The notes under the pieces were generated by a model. It saw only the letters and a list, made by a program, of their open reading frames with translations. It had not been told where the DNA came from and did not search any database. A stretch of DNA of 64,000 nucleotides from an uncultured bacterium (GTDB lineage Bacteria > Bacteroidota > Bacteroidia > Bacteroidales > Bacteroidaceae): NCBI GenBank assembly GCA_905215555.1, contig CAJMQU010000019.1, positions 1 to 64,000 of the forward strand, in the 5' to 3' direction. Both the position numbers and the translations under genes were made by a program. Of this stretch, positions 52,776 to 62,336 are shown piece after piece; positions within the stretch are counted from its first letter, which is position 1, and every line of letters starts with the position of its first letter.

Positions 52776-54530
52776 ATGAAGAAGACATTATTATATGGCA
52801 TATTTGCCCTGAGCATCGCCTCTGCCACACTTACTTCCTGTGAAGATATGTTTGGAGGCTTCCTCGACAAACAACCCAGTAATGAATTGACAGGCGAAGA
52901 AGTATTCAGTGACTGGAACCTGATGTTACAGTTCCATTACGATACCTACAACTTTCTGCGCCACGGTGCCTGCCGCATCAACAATTCATGGCTAGATGCC
53001 TCTACAGACCTAGCCGAAACCAGTTATGCTAGCGGTGGTGTGCGTACCACATTCAATATAGGCAATTATTATGGCAGCGGTGGTGCATCCGAACTAAGCG
53101 GTACTTGGGAACATTATTACCGTGGAATTCGCAAATGCAACATGATACTTACGCGCATAGAAAACGTCCCCAAAACTATAGACCTGAAAGAAGATGAGTA
53201 TATCAAACACAAAACTTATATCATCTCTGAAGCGCGTTTCCTGCGTGCTTGGTTCTATTGGGAACTCTTCCTACGTTACGGTCCTATTCCTATAGTAACG
53301 GAAGTACTCGATCCTAACGGAGATCTATTGAGTAATTATACAACCCGTCCCAATATAAAAGAATACGTTGTTGACTTCATCCTAAAAGAACTGAGCGAAT
53401 GTGAAAAAGGCCTGATGGTTTATAAAGACGCTTCCGACAAAGATGTTGCAGGGCGTATTAGTCAACCCATGGCAAATGCGCTTTATAGCCGCATCATGTT
53501 GTACATGGCAAGTCCGCGTTATAGCAACGAATCAGGAATTACTTGGCAACAGGCAGCCAATGCAGCAAAGAATTTCATCGACACCTATGGCAGCAACTAC
53601 TCTCTGATGCAAGGTACAGATTCAAAGACAGCATTAACCAATGCCTGGTTATTAACTCCATATGAAGAAAGCAATAAGGAAATGATTTTCTATCGTAACG
53701 ATGGAACCATCGCATGGGGTGGCATTTTAAATGATACTCCGGTAGGTGAAGGTGGCAACGGCGGTCTCTGTCCGTCACAAAACCTGGTAGATATGTATGA
53801 TATGATCGATGGTAGCTCGCCCTTCCAGGAATATGACGAAACCGGTGCTCCGGTTTATAGAGGAGTTAATCCGAGTATCAACACCGCAAGCGGTTACAGC
53901 GATGCAAATATGTGGGCCAACCGTGACGGGCGTCTGGCAGCCTCTATTCTTTATAACGGTGTGTCTTGGGGTAATGGTATCATCAATGTCGTCAAAGGAC
54001 AACGTGATAATCCTGTAGGAAATGCCAACGCCACTCCAACCGGTTATTATGTACGCAAATATATTCCTGAAACCATATTGAGTGCAAACCATAGTGGTAA
54101 TTCACGTCGCCTCTGGACAATTATCCGTTATGCAGAAATCCTGCTGAATTATGCCGAAGCACTGAACGAAGTACAAGGTCCTTGCCAGGAAGTATATGAT
54201 CTGCTCGACCAGATTCGCCATCGTGCAGGCATTACAGGAGACGTTGCCGACCGCACAGATTTGAACACCAAAGAAAAGATGCGCAACTTCATCCGCAAGG
54301 AACGCACCGTAGAATTGGCATTCGAAGAACATCGTGCATGGGATGTACGCCGTTGGAATGTAGCAGAAGAAGCATTGGGACGCAATATCATTGGCATTGA
54401 TGTAGCTGCCAACGGTAGCATCACCCGTAAAGTAGCCCAAGAACGCGTATTTCAGAAGAAAATGTACCTCTATCCTATCCCTGAGGGAGAATATTGGAAG
54501 ACAGGAATTGAAAACAATCCGGAATGGTAA
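52776..54530 (+). CDS. SusD/RagB-family glycan-binding lipoprotein (arabinan PUL, pair 1)
   Basis: This 584-residue protein has lipobox LTSC (Cys22) and SusD signatures: SEARFLRAWFYWELFLRYGPIPIV, IRYAEILLNYAEALNE, RKERTVELAFEEHRAWDVRRW and a terminal ENNPEW. It lies 5 bp after its susC partner and 21 bp before the second susC. It is expected on the cell surface as the lid of the transporter. Confidence 0.95.
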   Translation: MKKTLLYGIFALSIASATLTSCEDMFGGFLDKQPSNELTGEEVFSDWNLMLQFHYDTYNFLRHGACRINNSWLDASTDLAETSYASGGVRTTFNIGNYYGSGGASELSGTWEHYYRGIRKCNMILTRIENVPKTIDLKEDEYIKHKTYIISEARFLRAWFYWELFLRYGPIPIVTEVLDPNGDLLSNYTTRPNIKEYVVDFILKELSECEKGLMVYKDASDKDVAGRISQPMANALYSRIMLYMASPRYSNESGITWQQAANAAKNFIDTYGSNYSLMQGTDSKTALTNAWLLTPYEESNKEMIFYRNDGTIAWGGILNDTPVGEGGNGGLCPSQNLVDMYDMIDGSSPFQEYDETGAPVYRGVNPSINTASGYSDANMWANRDGRLAASILYNGVSWGNGIINVVKGQRDNPVGNANATPTGYYVRKYIPETILSANHSGNSRRLWTIIRYAEILLNYAEALNEVQGPCQEVYDLLDQIRHRAGITGDVADRTDLNTKEKMRNFIRKERTVELAFEEHRAWDVRRWNVAEEALGRNIIGIDVAANGSITRKVAQERVFQKKMYLYPIPEGEYWKTGIENNPEW

Positions 54531-54551
54531 TCCTTAAATCAAATATTGAAT

Positions 54552-57500
54552 ATGTATAATTTGAATCATATCATAAAAAATTTAACAGGAGCAGGCAAAG
54601 CCCTGCTGCTGGGAATCCTGCTCATTGCGACCGGCACAGTCTGGGCACAGACCACACAAACATTGAAAGGTCGCATTGTGGACACCGAAGGCAATCCGGT
54701 TGCCGGAGCCGTAATAAATGTTGCAGAAGAAAGCCGTATCGTCCTTTCCGACGAAAACGGTTACTTCAGCCTGAAGAACGTTAAAGCGTCTGACGAAATC
54801 TGTATCAGCAGTGTGGGATACAAAAATGCGCAAGTAGCAGTAGACTTCAATGGAAATTTCAAAGTTGAATTGCAATCAGATCTCGACGAATACCTCCATA
54901 CCACTCCTATAGCGTTCGGACGTAAAGCCAAGAAGCTGGTAACTGAATCGACCTCAGTGGTAACCGGTGAGGAACTTCAAAAGCATCCTATCACCGTGCT
55001 CCAGAATGCATTCACCTCTACCGTTACCGGTATGGAAACCTATGAATGGTCCAGTGAACCGGGATGGACGGAAACAGCCATGTACATCCGCGGTATCCGT
55101 ACCATGAACACCGGAGCACGCGCTCCGCTAGTTATTGTGGATAATGTAGAACGTGACCTTTCTTTCCTTGACGCATTCCCTATTGAGAATATCACCATTC
55201 TAAAGGATGCTGCCGCTACTGCTATTTACGGTATGCGCGGTGCCAATGGAGCCATTCTGGTAACCACCAAACGCGGTAGCGCCGGAAAAACAAACATCGA
55301 CTTCACGCAGGAGGTAGGATTCCAGATGTTAAGTAACAAAATGGAAAACCAGAATTCTTATAACATGGCCCTGACACGTAACCGGGTGAAATTTCTGGAC
55401 GGTTCGGATCCTATGTACACCGATGAACAAATTGAAATGTACCGCCGTGTATGTAATGGAGAAGAACTAGAAGGCATCGATAAGTACAGATACTTCAATA
55501 CCAACTGGTTCGACGAACTTTACCGCGAAACGGCTCCGATGTACAAGACCAACCTGCAAATCAGTGGTGGTAACGAACGTGCCCGTTACTATGTTTCATT
55601 CTCTTATCTCCGCCAGGAAGGTATGTGGAATGACAAGTGGACCAATTATAACAAGAATTATAACACCGGCCACACGCTGAACCGCTGGAATCTGCGTTCC
55701 AACATCGACATTGACGTTACAAAATACCTCAACGTATCTCTCGACTTGGGTGGCCGTATCGACAATATTACACAACCCACAGAAAGTGTATTCAATCTGA
55801 CTACCTTCGGAGCAGTTGAAGCCAATCCGATGGAACCGGTTTATACCCCCAATGGTCAGATTTATGCTTCCGCCACCGCCCAGAACGCTGGTCGTTACCT
55901 TGCCGCCTCCGGTCAGGAAAAAAACCGCCGCCGTAATCTGTACTCTACAGTAAATGTCAATGGTGACTTGAGTCCGTTATTGAAAGGTCTGAAAGTAAAT
56001 GCAACCATTAGTTTCGACTCTTACGAAACGTTTGAATCTACCCAGAGAAACAATGTGAATTCATATTACTATGACTATATGAATATGGATGTGACCGACC
56101 CGTCGCAATTCACATATAAGCAGCACACCGCTTATTCTGCCTTGAGTGATCCTACGCCCAATCAGCGTGAGTTCTATTATAATCTGAACCTGATAGGTGG
56201 TCTGAGCTACAGCAACAAGTTCGGTCAACACACCATCGAGGCCCGTGCCTTTGCCCGTGCTTACCGCAACCAGCCCAATACGTATGTATCTTCCAACCGT
56301 TACCTTTCGTACAACGGACAGGTGACTTACGACTATGCCAACCGTTACATCTTCTCCGGAAACATCTCACGCATGGGTTGTGATAATTTTAGGGAAGACC
56401 AACGTTGGGGAACTTTCTACGGTGCATCCGCAGGTTGGGTAGCTTCCGAAGAGCCCTGGCTGAAGAACAATTCTATCAATCTTCTGAAACTTCGTGCTTC
56501 TTATGGCCGTTCCGGACAATCCACTACAGGTGGAGGTCGTTATGCCTATCAAAACACATACGGTTCTGCTACCGGTTACGGGTTTGGCTATTCCGGTTCT
56601 TACGTCAACGGATTTGCAGAAACGATGGCAGGAAACGCCAATAATAAATGGGAAATCTCGGACATGCTGAATATCGGATTGGACTTCGATTTCTGGAACA
56701 AAAAACTCTATGGTGCAGTCGATGTATTCAAGGAATGGCGTTCCAACATTTTGATTGACCGTACCAGTGTACCTTCTCTTTTAGGAATCTCCGTGGCAAA
56801 AGACTCTTACGGAAAAGCCGAAACAAAAGGTTTTGAAGCAACAATCGGTCATCGCGGCCACATTGGCGACTTCAATTATTACGTTGAAGGCATGGTGACC
56901 TACAACACCAATAAGATTACAGAAATGGACGAAACAGAACCGAACGTGGAATGGCAGCGCAAAACAGGCAACCGTATCTATGACTATACTTCCGTAGCCG
57001 GTTTGTATGAAAGTTCATTCAGTAACGGTGTAGGTGGTTGGAACCGCTACAAATTCATCCAATGGGCCAGTGACCCTAACCTGATTGCAACCAGCCAACA
57101 GGATGCTATCGACCACCCGGAAAAGTATCCGTACAACTCGGCTTCCAATGGTGCACAACAACTGGGTACAGCTGTATTCAAGGATTTGAATGGTGACCGC
57201 CAGATTGATTCCAATGACATGATACCGGATACTTACACCATCATTCCGGAACTGATACCGACCATCAACCTCGGTATTGAATGGAAAGGCTTCGACGCAC
57301 GCGCTGTATTCACCGCTTATCTGAACCGTGACGTATTCCTTTCTCCGGCTGTGGCCTGGTCGGGATGGGGTAACCAAGGTACTCATGAAGTAGTAAAAAC
57401 GTGGGGCTATTATACAGATGATCCGCTTGACCCCCGCAATACAAACGCCACCTATCCTCGTCCAACTTACGGCAGCTACAACGCCATAGACAGCGACCGT

Positions 57501-57761
57501 GCTACAGGAACTTACCAGAATGACATCTGGATTGTGAACGGCAATTTCTTGTCACTCCGCAACGTTGAAATAGGCTATTCATTACCCAAGCGATTAATAG
57601 CAAAGGCCAACCTGACCAAGTGCCGCCTCTACTTCAGCGGATATAACCTCTGCACATGGAGTAGCATACCCGATGGTTGTGACCCGGAAAAGCCGATGAG
57701 TTACGTATGGTGGTATCCGAAAACCCGGACATTTACATTCGGTATAAACATTGGTTTCTAA
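54552..57761 (+). CDS. SusC/RagA TonB-dependent transporter (arabinan PUL, pair 2)
   Basis: This 1069-residue protein has a signal peptide (ending near TVWAQ), a carboxypeptidase-regulatory-like domain (LKGRIVDTEGNPVAGAVINV, SDENGYFSL), a plug (NAFTSTVTGM, MYIRGIRTM, ATAIYGMRGANGAILVTTKRG) and a barrel ending in FGINIGF. The stretch where the first SusC has LDEVVVVGYG reads LDEYLHTTPIAFGRKAKK here, so the usual TonB-box-like segment is changed. The ATG at 54552 is preferred to a TTG at 54546. Confidence 0.94.
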   Translation: MYNLNHIIKNLTGAGKALLLGILLIATGTVWAQTTQTLKGRIVDTEGNPVAGAVINVAEESRIVLSDENGYFSLKNVKASDEICISSVGYKNAQVAVDFNGNFKVELQSDLDEYLHTTPIAFGRKAKKLVTESTSVVTGEELQKHPITVLQNAFTSTVTGMETYEWSSEPGWTETAMYIRGIRTMNTGARAPLVIVDNVERDLSFLDAFPIENITILKDAAATAIYGMRGANGAILVTTKRGSAGKTNIDFTQEVGFQMLSNKMENQNSYNMALTRNRVKFLDGSDPMYTDEQIEMYRRVCNGEELEGIDKYRYFNTNWFDELYRETAPMYKTNLQISGGNERARYYVSFSYLRQEGMWNDKWTNYNKNYNTGHTLNRWNLRSNIDIDVTKYLNVSLDLGGRIDNITQPTESVFNLTTFGAVEANPMEPVYTPNGQIYASATAQNAGRYLAASGQEKNRRRNLYSTVNVNGDLSPLLKGLKVNATISFDSYETFESTQRNNVNSYYYDYMNMDVTDPSQFTYKQHTAYSALSDPTPNQREFYYNLNLIGGLSYSNKFGQHTIEARAFARAYRNQPNTYVSSNRYLSYNGQVTYDYANRYIFSGNISRMGCDNFREDQRWGTFYGASAGWVASEEPWLKNNSINLLKLRASYGRSGQSTTGGGRYAYQNTYGSATGYGFGYSGSYVNGFAETMAGNANNKWEISDMLNIGLDFDFWNKKLYGAVDVFKEWRSNILIDRTSVPSLLGISVAKDSYGKAETKGFEATIGHRGHIGDFNYYVEGMVTYNTNKITEMDETEPNVEWQRKTGNRIYDYTSVAGLYESSFSNGVGGWNRYKFIQWASDPNLIATSQQDAIDHPEKYPYNSASNGAQQLGTAVFKDLNGDRQIDSNDMIPDTYTIIPELIPTINLGIEWKGFDARAVFTAYLNRDVFLSPAVAWSGWGNQGTHEVVKTWGYYTDDPLDPRNTNATYPRPTYGSYNAIDSDRATGTYQNDIWIVNGNFLSLRNVEIGYSLPKRLIAKANLTKCRLYFSGYNLCTWSSIPDGCDPEKPMSYVWWYPKTRTFTFGINIGF

Positions 57762-57780
57762 TATGAAAAACAGAGCAATT

Positions 57781-59598
57781 ATGAAAAAAATATTCAGATA
57801 TATGGCAGCCGCACTGCTGGCTGTAAATTTCGCCTCTTGCAGCGACTTCTTAGACAAAGAGGTAGACCTAAGCTTGGATGCAGAACAGGTATTTCAAAAA
57901 TTTGAGAATACCCGCGGCTATCTGGCAAACATCTATACTTACCTTCCAGATGCGTTCGTAGGTTATACAGATGGCCAGTTCCGTGGTGCATCACGTGACT
58001 GTATGACAGATAATGCACTCTCTTTTTGGAGTGTGCATTACTATCACAGTGTATTGACAGATGCTTATCCGGCAACCAACCATCCGTTTGCAGCGGATTT
58101 TTGGCCCAAGAATTTCAGAGGTATCCGTGCCGCCAACAACTTCCTGAAATATGCCCGCGAAAGCGTTGTGAAGAATACTGAAATGGAGGGTGACGACAAC
58201 CGTTTATACGACCGTTACATGGCTGAAGCCCGACTGCTCCGTGCCATCTTCCACTTCGACCAAGCCTGTTGGTTTGGCGATATTCCTATCGTAGGTGAAG
58301 ATGAGAACGGCGAACCCATTATTTTCGAATATACCAATCCGGAACAAATGAACATGGCACGCACCAATTGTGCCGATGCACTGAAGTGGATTGCCAACGA
58401 ATGTGATAAAATAAAAGATGTGTTGCCGTTCCGGTATGCCCAAGAAGAACTGAACTGGGGACGCGTAAATGGTGCGGCTGCTTATGCCCTGAAAGCAAGA
58501 GCACTGTTGTACAGGGCATCGGCCTTGCACAATCCCAATAATGATGTTACCTGGTGGAGAGAAGCTGCAACGGCCGCAACGGACTTCATCACAAAGAACA
58601 AAGCACAGAGGAATCCGTACAGACTCTACACCACGACAGATAATGATCCAAATAAGAACTACTATGAATGTTTCATTTCTACGCCTCACCTGAACAACGA
58701 ATACATCTTGAGTCGTTCAGAGTGGCAAACTCGTGAAATTGAGCTGTTCCTAGCTCCCTGTGGATTCAGTGGCAGTGCGAAATCAACTGGGCGTACCGGC
58801 CCGACACAAAACCTAGTGGATAGTTATGAAACCAAGAATGGCTTACCCATAGACAAGGATCCATCTTACGATCCGCAAAATCCGTACGCCAACCGTGACC
58901 CACGTCTAGAACAAACCATCCTGCACCATGGTTCTATTTGGGGAGACGCCAAACAGGACGAAGAGCGTGAAGTGGATGTGACTTACGGTTCCGGCAAGGA
59001 TTATCACGAGCTTCACGGTGGAACACTGACTGGATATTACACCAAAAAATTCCTGAATAACATGTCGTTCAAGAGCCCGACTACTTATACGCATGCCTGT
59101 CCTATCTTCCGCTATGCCGAAGTATTGCTAAATGCAGCTGAAGCTATCAACGAAGCTGAAGGTCCGGAAAATGCTTATCAATATGTAAACGAAGTGCGTG
59201 CCCGTGTAGGCATGCCACCCTACAGCGGAATGAGCCAGTCACAGCTTCGCGAACGTATCCGCAACGAACGCCGCATCGAACTTTGCTTCGAAGATCACCG
59301 TTTCTTCGATGAACGCCGCTGGAAGTTGTTCGAAGGCAAAAGTGCCGCCAGCGAAAAGAATCTGCCCTACTATCAGCAAGTTTATAACCTTTACGGTGTA
59401 GCTGTAACTCCGGGGCAAAGCACAGTATTCAATTACGGTCCGGCAGAAATGCACCAATCACGTGCTTTCAATAGCCCGAAGAACTACTACTTTCCGATAC
59501 CGGATGCTGAAATCAAGAGATTGCCTAACTTAAAGCAGAATCCTGGTTGGGAGATGAGTGCCTCTTCAGGCAGCGAGGCCAAAACATCTGCTGAATAA
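57781..59598 (+). CDS. SusD/RagB-family glycan-binding lipoprotein (arabinan PUL, pair 2)
   Basis: This 605-residue protein starts with MKKIFRYMAAALL and lipobox FASC. An ATG at 57763, 1 bp after the susC stop, would add six residues and is also possible; a TTG at 57751 is unlikely. SusD signatures are RLLRAIFHFDQACWFGDIPIV, FRYAEVLLNAAEAINEAEG and RNERRIELCFEDHRFFDERRW. After the usual KQNPGWE end, 13 extra residues rich in Ser, Ala and Glu are present. A strong hairpin follows the stop. Confidence 0.94.
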   Translation: MKKIFRYMAAALLAVNFASCSDFLDKEVDLSLDAEQVFQKFENTRGYLANIYTYLPDAFVGYTDGQFRGASRDCMTDNALSFWSVHYYHSVLTDAYPATNHPFAADFWPKNFRGIRAANNFLKYARESVVKNTEMEGDDNRLYDRYMAEARLLRAIFHFDQACWFGDIPIVGEDENGEPIIFEYTNPEQMNMARTNCADALKWIANECDKIKDVLPFRYAQEELNWGRVNGAAAYALKARALLYRASALHNPNNDVTWWREAATAATDFITKNKAQRNPYRLYTTTDNDPNKNYYECFISTPHLNNEYILSRSEWQTREIELFLAPCGFSGSAKSTGRTGPTQNLVDSYETKNGLPIDKDPSYDPQNPYANRDPRLEQTILHHGSIWGDAKQDEEREVDVTYGSGKDYHELHGGTLTGYYTKKFLNNMSFKSPTTYTHACPIFRYAEVLLNAAEAINEAEGPENAYQYVNEVRARVGMPPYSGMSQSQLRERIRNERRIELCFEDHRFFDERRWKLFEGKSAASEKNLPYYQQVYNLYGVAVTPGQSTVFNYGPAEMHQSRAFNSPKNYYFPIPDAEIKRLPNLKQNPGWEMSASSGSEAKTSAE

Positions 59599-59618
59599 TA
59601 AAAAAACATTGTAACTCC

Positions 59619-59643
59619 CCCGGATGATGCAACATCATCCGGG
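59619..59643 (+). terminator. Intra-operon hairpin after the arabinan susCD block
   Basis: The perfect 11-bp stem CCCGGATGATG / CATCATCCGGG closes a 3-nt loop; AACT/AGTT can extend it below a small bulge. No T run follows directly, so it may attenuate or protect mRNA rather than terminate. It sits where the hairpin at 14752-14793 sits in the other PUL. Confidence 0.6.
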
Positions 59644-59675
59644 CAGTTGCCTAAACTCATTAAAATTCCAAGAAT

Positions 59676-60101
59676 ATGAAACTTAATAAATGGTTAAACA
59701 TACTAATGGTGAGTTGCTCATTGCTAATCGGTTTTACCGCTTGTGACGATGATGACAATGATAGCCATGAACTTTCTCTCGGTGCACCTGTACTGACCGA
59801 GATTTCCGCTCCTACCGCGATCGCAACTTCCGATGTAATGGTCCGCCAGCAAGATTTGGATGAAGGTACAATCAGAGTAATGGCCTATGGCTTCTGCTAT
59901 GATACCTCCAAGAATCCGACCATCTACAGTGCTACGGTAAAGGCACTTCCTGAAAATGGTAAAATGGAAGCGACACTGACGGAGCTGACTGACAATACTG
60001 TGTATTATGTACGGGCATTCGCCACTCTTTATCCCAATGGAGTAATCTATTCGTCCGAGGTGGAAATGACGGTAGGAGTTACAGAAACCCTTACTGAATA
60101 A
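59676..60101 (+). CDS. Small lipoprotein with a single Fn3-like domain
   Basis: This 141-residue protein has a lipoprotein signal (FTAC, Cys23) followed by acidic DDDDND, as in surface-exported Bacteroides lipoproteins. One beta-sandwich domain (about 36-134) contains YGFCYDTSKNPTI and YYVRAFATLYPNGVIYSSEV. The same pattern (KGICYDTQSNPTI, YYAKAFTTIANGNPVYSTEI) forms the N-terminal domain of the GH43 enzyme encoded next. No catalytic motif is present. It is likely a surface accessory or binding protein of the arabinan system. Confidence 0.75.
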   Translation: MKLNKWLNILMVSCSLLIGFTACDDDDNDSHELSLGAPVLTEISAPTAIATSDVMVRQQDLDEGTIRVMAYGFCYDTSKNPTIYSATVKALPENGKMEATLTELTDNTVYYVRAFATLYPNGVIYSSEVEMTVGVTETLTE

Positions 60102-60202
60102 GCCTATATCAATTACGGGTTACAAACTAAAAGTATCTGCTATTAGTGTTGTAACTCGTAACTTATATTTTTATAGTATTAATTACTAATGATGACTTAC
60201 TT

Positions 60203-62116
60203 ATGAAGCACTCCAAATGGACCTTATTACTGATTGGTAGTTTTCTTTTATCAGGAGCATGCAGTAGTGATAGCAATGAGCCCGATACAAATGAGACGAC
60301 AATTTCCATTTCAACTCCTTCTGTAATCAATGTTACAGATGATAAAGCAAATATAGTTGCGACTATCACGACCAATACCCCCTCTGCAATATTAAAGAAA
60401 GGTATTTGTTATGATACTCAATCCAATCCGACAATTTCCAGCCGGACTGTTGAAATGAGCAGCGCAGGTCTGTCGCTCAACCTGACACTATCGGATCTTG
60501 AGCCTGAAACGAAGTACTATGCCAAAGCTTTTACTACTATAGCCAATGGAAATCCTGTCTATTCAACAGAAATTTCGTTCACAACAACACCCCGTAACAT
60601 TACTTCCGAATTGGACAATTACAAGGCACCTGCATACCCTGACGATTATACAAATATCAAAGAATGGAGCCACAGAAACCAATGGAATTTAGCCAATGTA
60701 CATGACCCCAGTGTAGTATTGGCCGAAGACGGATACTATTATATGTATCAGACAGATGCTTCGTATGGCAATGCACATGAAGCCGGCGGTCATTTCCATT
60801 GCCGCCGTTCCAAAGACCTCGTGAATTGGGAGTACATGGGAGGTACCATGCAGTCATTACCCAATTGGGTGATTCCTAAATTAAATGAAATACGCGAAAC
60901 CATGGGGTTGAGTGCCGTTCATCCCGACATAAAAAGTTTTGGCTACTGGGCGCCTTGTGTCCGTAAAATCAGAAACGGACTCTACCGTATGTATTACTCC
61001 ATCGTCTGCCCCGGCCGACTCAACGGTGAACATACCTGGAGCGAACGCGCTTTCATCGGCATGATGGAAAATACCGATCCAGCCAACAACGCAGGATGGG
61101 AAGACAAGGGGTACATCATTACAAACGCCTCGGACAGAGACCTGAATTTCAATGTTGAGCCAAATGATTGGGCAAACTGTTACTATAAATGGAACGCAAT
61201 CGACCCTAGTTATATTATCGATAAAGATGGCAAGCACTACCTGATTTACGGTTCATGGCATAGTGGCATAGCAGCGTTGGAAGTAGATGCAACCACCGGA
61301 AAGCCATTGAATATGCTACCCAATCCTTGGGGAACAGAAGAAGAGATAGCCGCCTACGGAGAATTGCTCGTAACCCGCCAAATGGGAAACCGCTGGCAGG
61401 CGTCCGAAGGACCGGAAATCATTTATAACCCGAATACCGGATATTATTACCTATTCGTGGCTTATGATGCATTGGAAGTACCTTACAATACACGCGTATG
61501 TCGTTCTCAAAATCTGTTAGGCCCATATATCGGCATTGACGGCACTAATCTCACCAGATATGGCGGTGAGATGTTTCCAGTCGTTACGCATCCTTATAAA
61601 TTCAGCAATAGCAATGGATGGGTAGGTATCTCCCACTGCGCCATCTTTGATGATGGAAATGGTAATTGGTATTATGCCTCACAAGGACGTTTACCCAATG
61701 ACGTACCAGGCATCAATAGCAGTAATGCCGTGATGATGGGGCATGTACGTTCCATCAGATGGACGAGTACAGGATGGCCGGTAGTGATGCCGGAACGATA
61801 TGGTGCCGTACCTCTAGTGCCCATTACAGAAGATGAATTGATCGGGAATTGGGAACATATAGACCTCTCCTACTCTTACGGAAAACAGAAAACATCCAAT
61901 ACAATGACACTGTCTGCCGATCATAAAGTGACCAACGGTTCATGGAAAGGTGCAACATGGAGCTATGACACAGACAACCAGCGTATCACATTCAGCAATG
62001 GGGTGGAAGTATGCCTGCAACGTGAAGCAGATTGGGAAGCCAGTCCACGAACCCATACGATTGTTTATGCAGGTTATACCAACAGTAAGACTTATTGGGG
62101 CAAAAAGAAAAAATGA
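60203..62116 (+). CDS. GH43 endo-arabinanase-like lipoprotein with N-terminal Fn3-like domain
   Basis: This 637-residue lipoprotein (lipobox SGAC, Cys20, then SSDSNEPD) has an Fn3-like domain (about 33-128), a GH43 propeller (about 135-545) with D168 (NVHDPSV), D334 (NAIDPSY) and E402 (ASEGPEII), and a C-terminal beta domain (about 550-635). RSKDLVNWEYMG and GYWAPCVRKI fit endo-1,5-alpha-L-arabinanases. The acidic residues after the Cys suggest surface exposure, where it would cut arabinan before SusC import. It takes the place of BT0360 in the B. thetaiotaomicron locus (from memory). Confidence 0.9.
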   Translation: MKHSKWTLLLIGSFLLSGACSSDSNEPDTNETTISISTPSVINVTDDKANIVATITTNTPSAILKKGICYDTQSNPTISSRTVEMSSAGLSLNLTLSDLEPETKYYAKAFTTIANGNPVYSTEISFTTTPRNITSELDNYKAPAYPDDYTNIKEWSHRNQWNLANVHDPSVVLAEDGYYYMYQTDASYGNAHEAGGHFHCRRSKDLVNWEYMGGTMQSLPNWVIPKLNEIRETMGLSAVHPDIKSFGYWAPCVRKIRNGLYRMYYSIVCPGRLNGEHTWSERAFIGMMENTDPANNAGWEDKGYIITNASDRDLNFNVEPNDWANCYYKWNAIDPSYIIDKDGKHYLIYGSWHSGIAALEVDATTGKPLNMLPNPWGTEEEIAAYGELLVTRQMGNRWQASEGPEIIYNPNTGYYYLFVAYDALEVPYNTRVCRSQNLLGPYIGIDGTNLTRYGGEMFPVVTHPYKFSNSNGWVGISHCAIFDDGNGNWYYASQGRLPNDVPGINSSNAVMMGHVRSIRWTSTGWPVVMPERYGAVPLVPITEDELIGNWEHIDLSYSYGKQKTSNTMTLSADHKVTNGSWKGATWSYDTDNQRITFSNGVEVCLQREADWEASPRTHTIVYAGYTNSKTYWGKKKK

Positions 62117-62195
62117 GATAGCTTTCTGTTCATACCCGAACATAGTCATCCTATATCTGAACCGTACCAGGTACGTAATATCTCCGTAGTCTATA

Positions 62196-62272
62196 GGCAT
62201 GGAGCAAGTACGGACCTGATACGGAGCAGATACGAAGATAACAGGAAGATACTATGGAGACAGCACGGAGAT
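62196..62272. repeat. Seven-unit repeat with exact 11-bp period
   Basis: Units start at 62196, 62207, 62218, 62229, 62240, 62251 and 62262. The shared core is A-Y-G-R-A-G (for example GATACGGAGCA), and three columns (A, G, A) are the same in all seven. No insertion or deletion breaks the period. It lies between the endo-arabinanase stop and the promoter of the lipoprotein epimerase; no gene is seen in 62117-62418. Confidence 0.7.
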
Positions 62273-62283
62273 ACCACAGTCTT

Positions 62284-62306
62284 GCCACCCGGCATCTTAG
62301 GCAGTT
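62284..62306 (+). terminator. Weak candidate terminator of the arabinan transport operon
   Basis: TTGCC and GGCAG can pair around a 13-nt spacer and are followed by TTTTTT. An alternative small TGCC/GGCA hairpin is also possible. The stem is short, so this is uncertain. Confidence 0.35.
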
Positions 62307-62336
62307 TTTTCGCTTTTATGTTACATAACATATAGT

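Noticed and set aside
57751..57780. TTG start of the second arabinan SusD inside the susC stop region
   Set aside because: ATG codons at 57763 and 57781 follow directly and give a normal lipoprotein signal.
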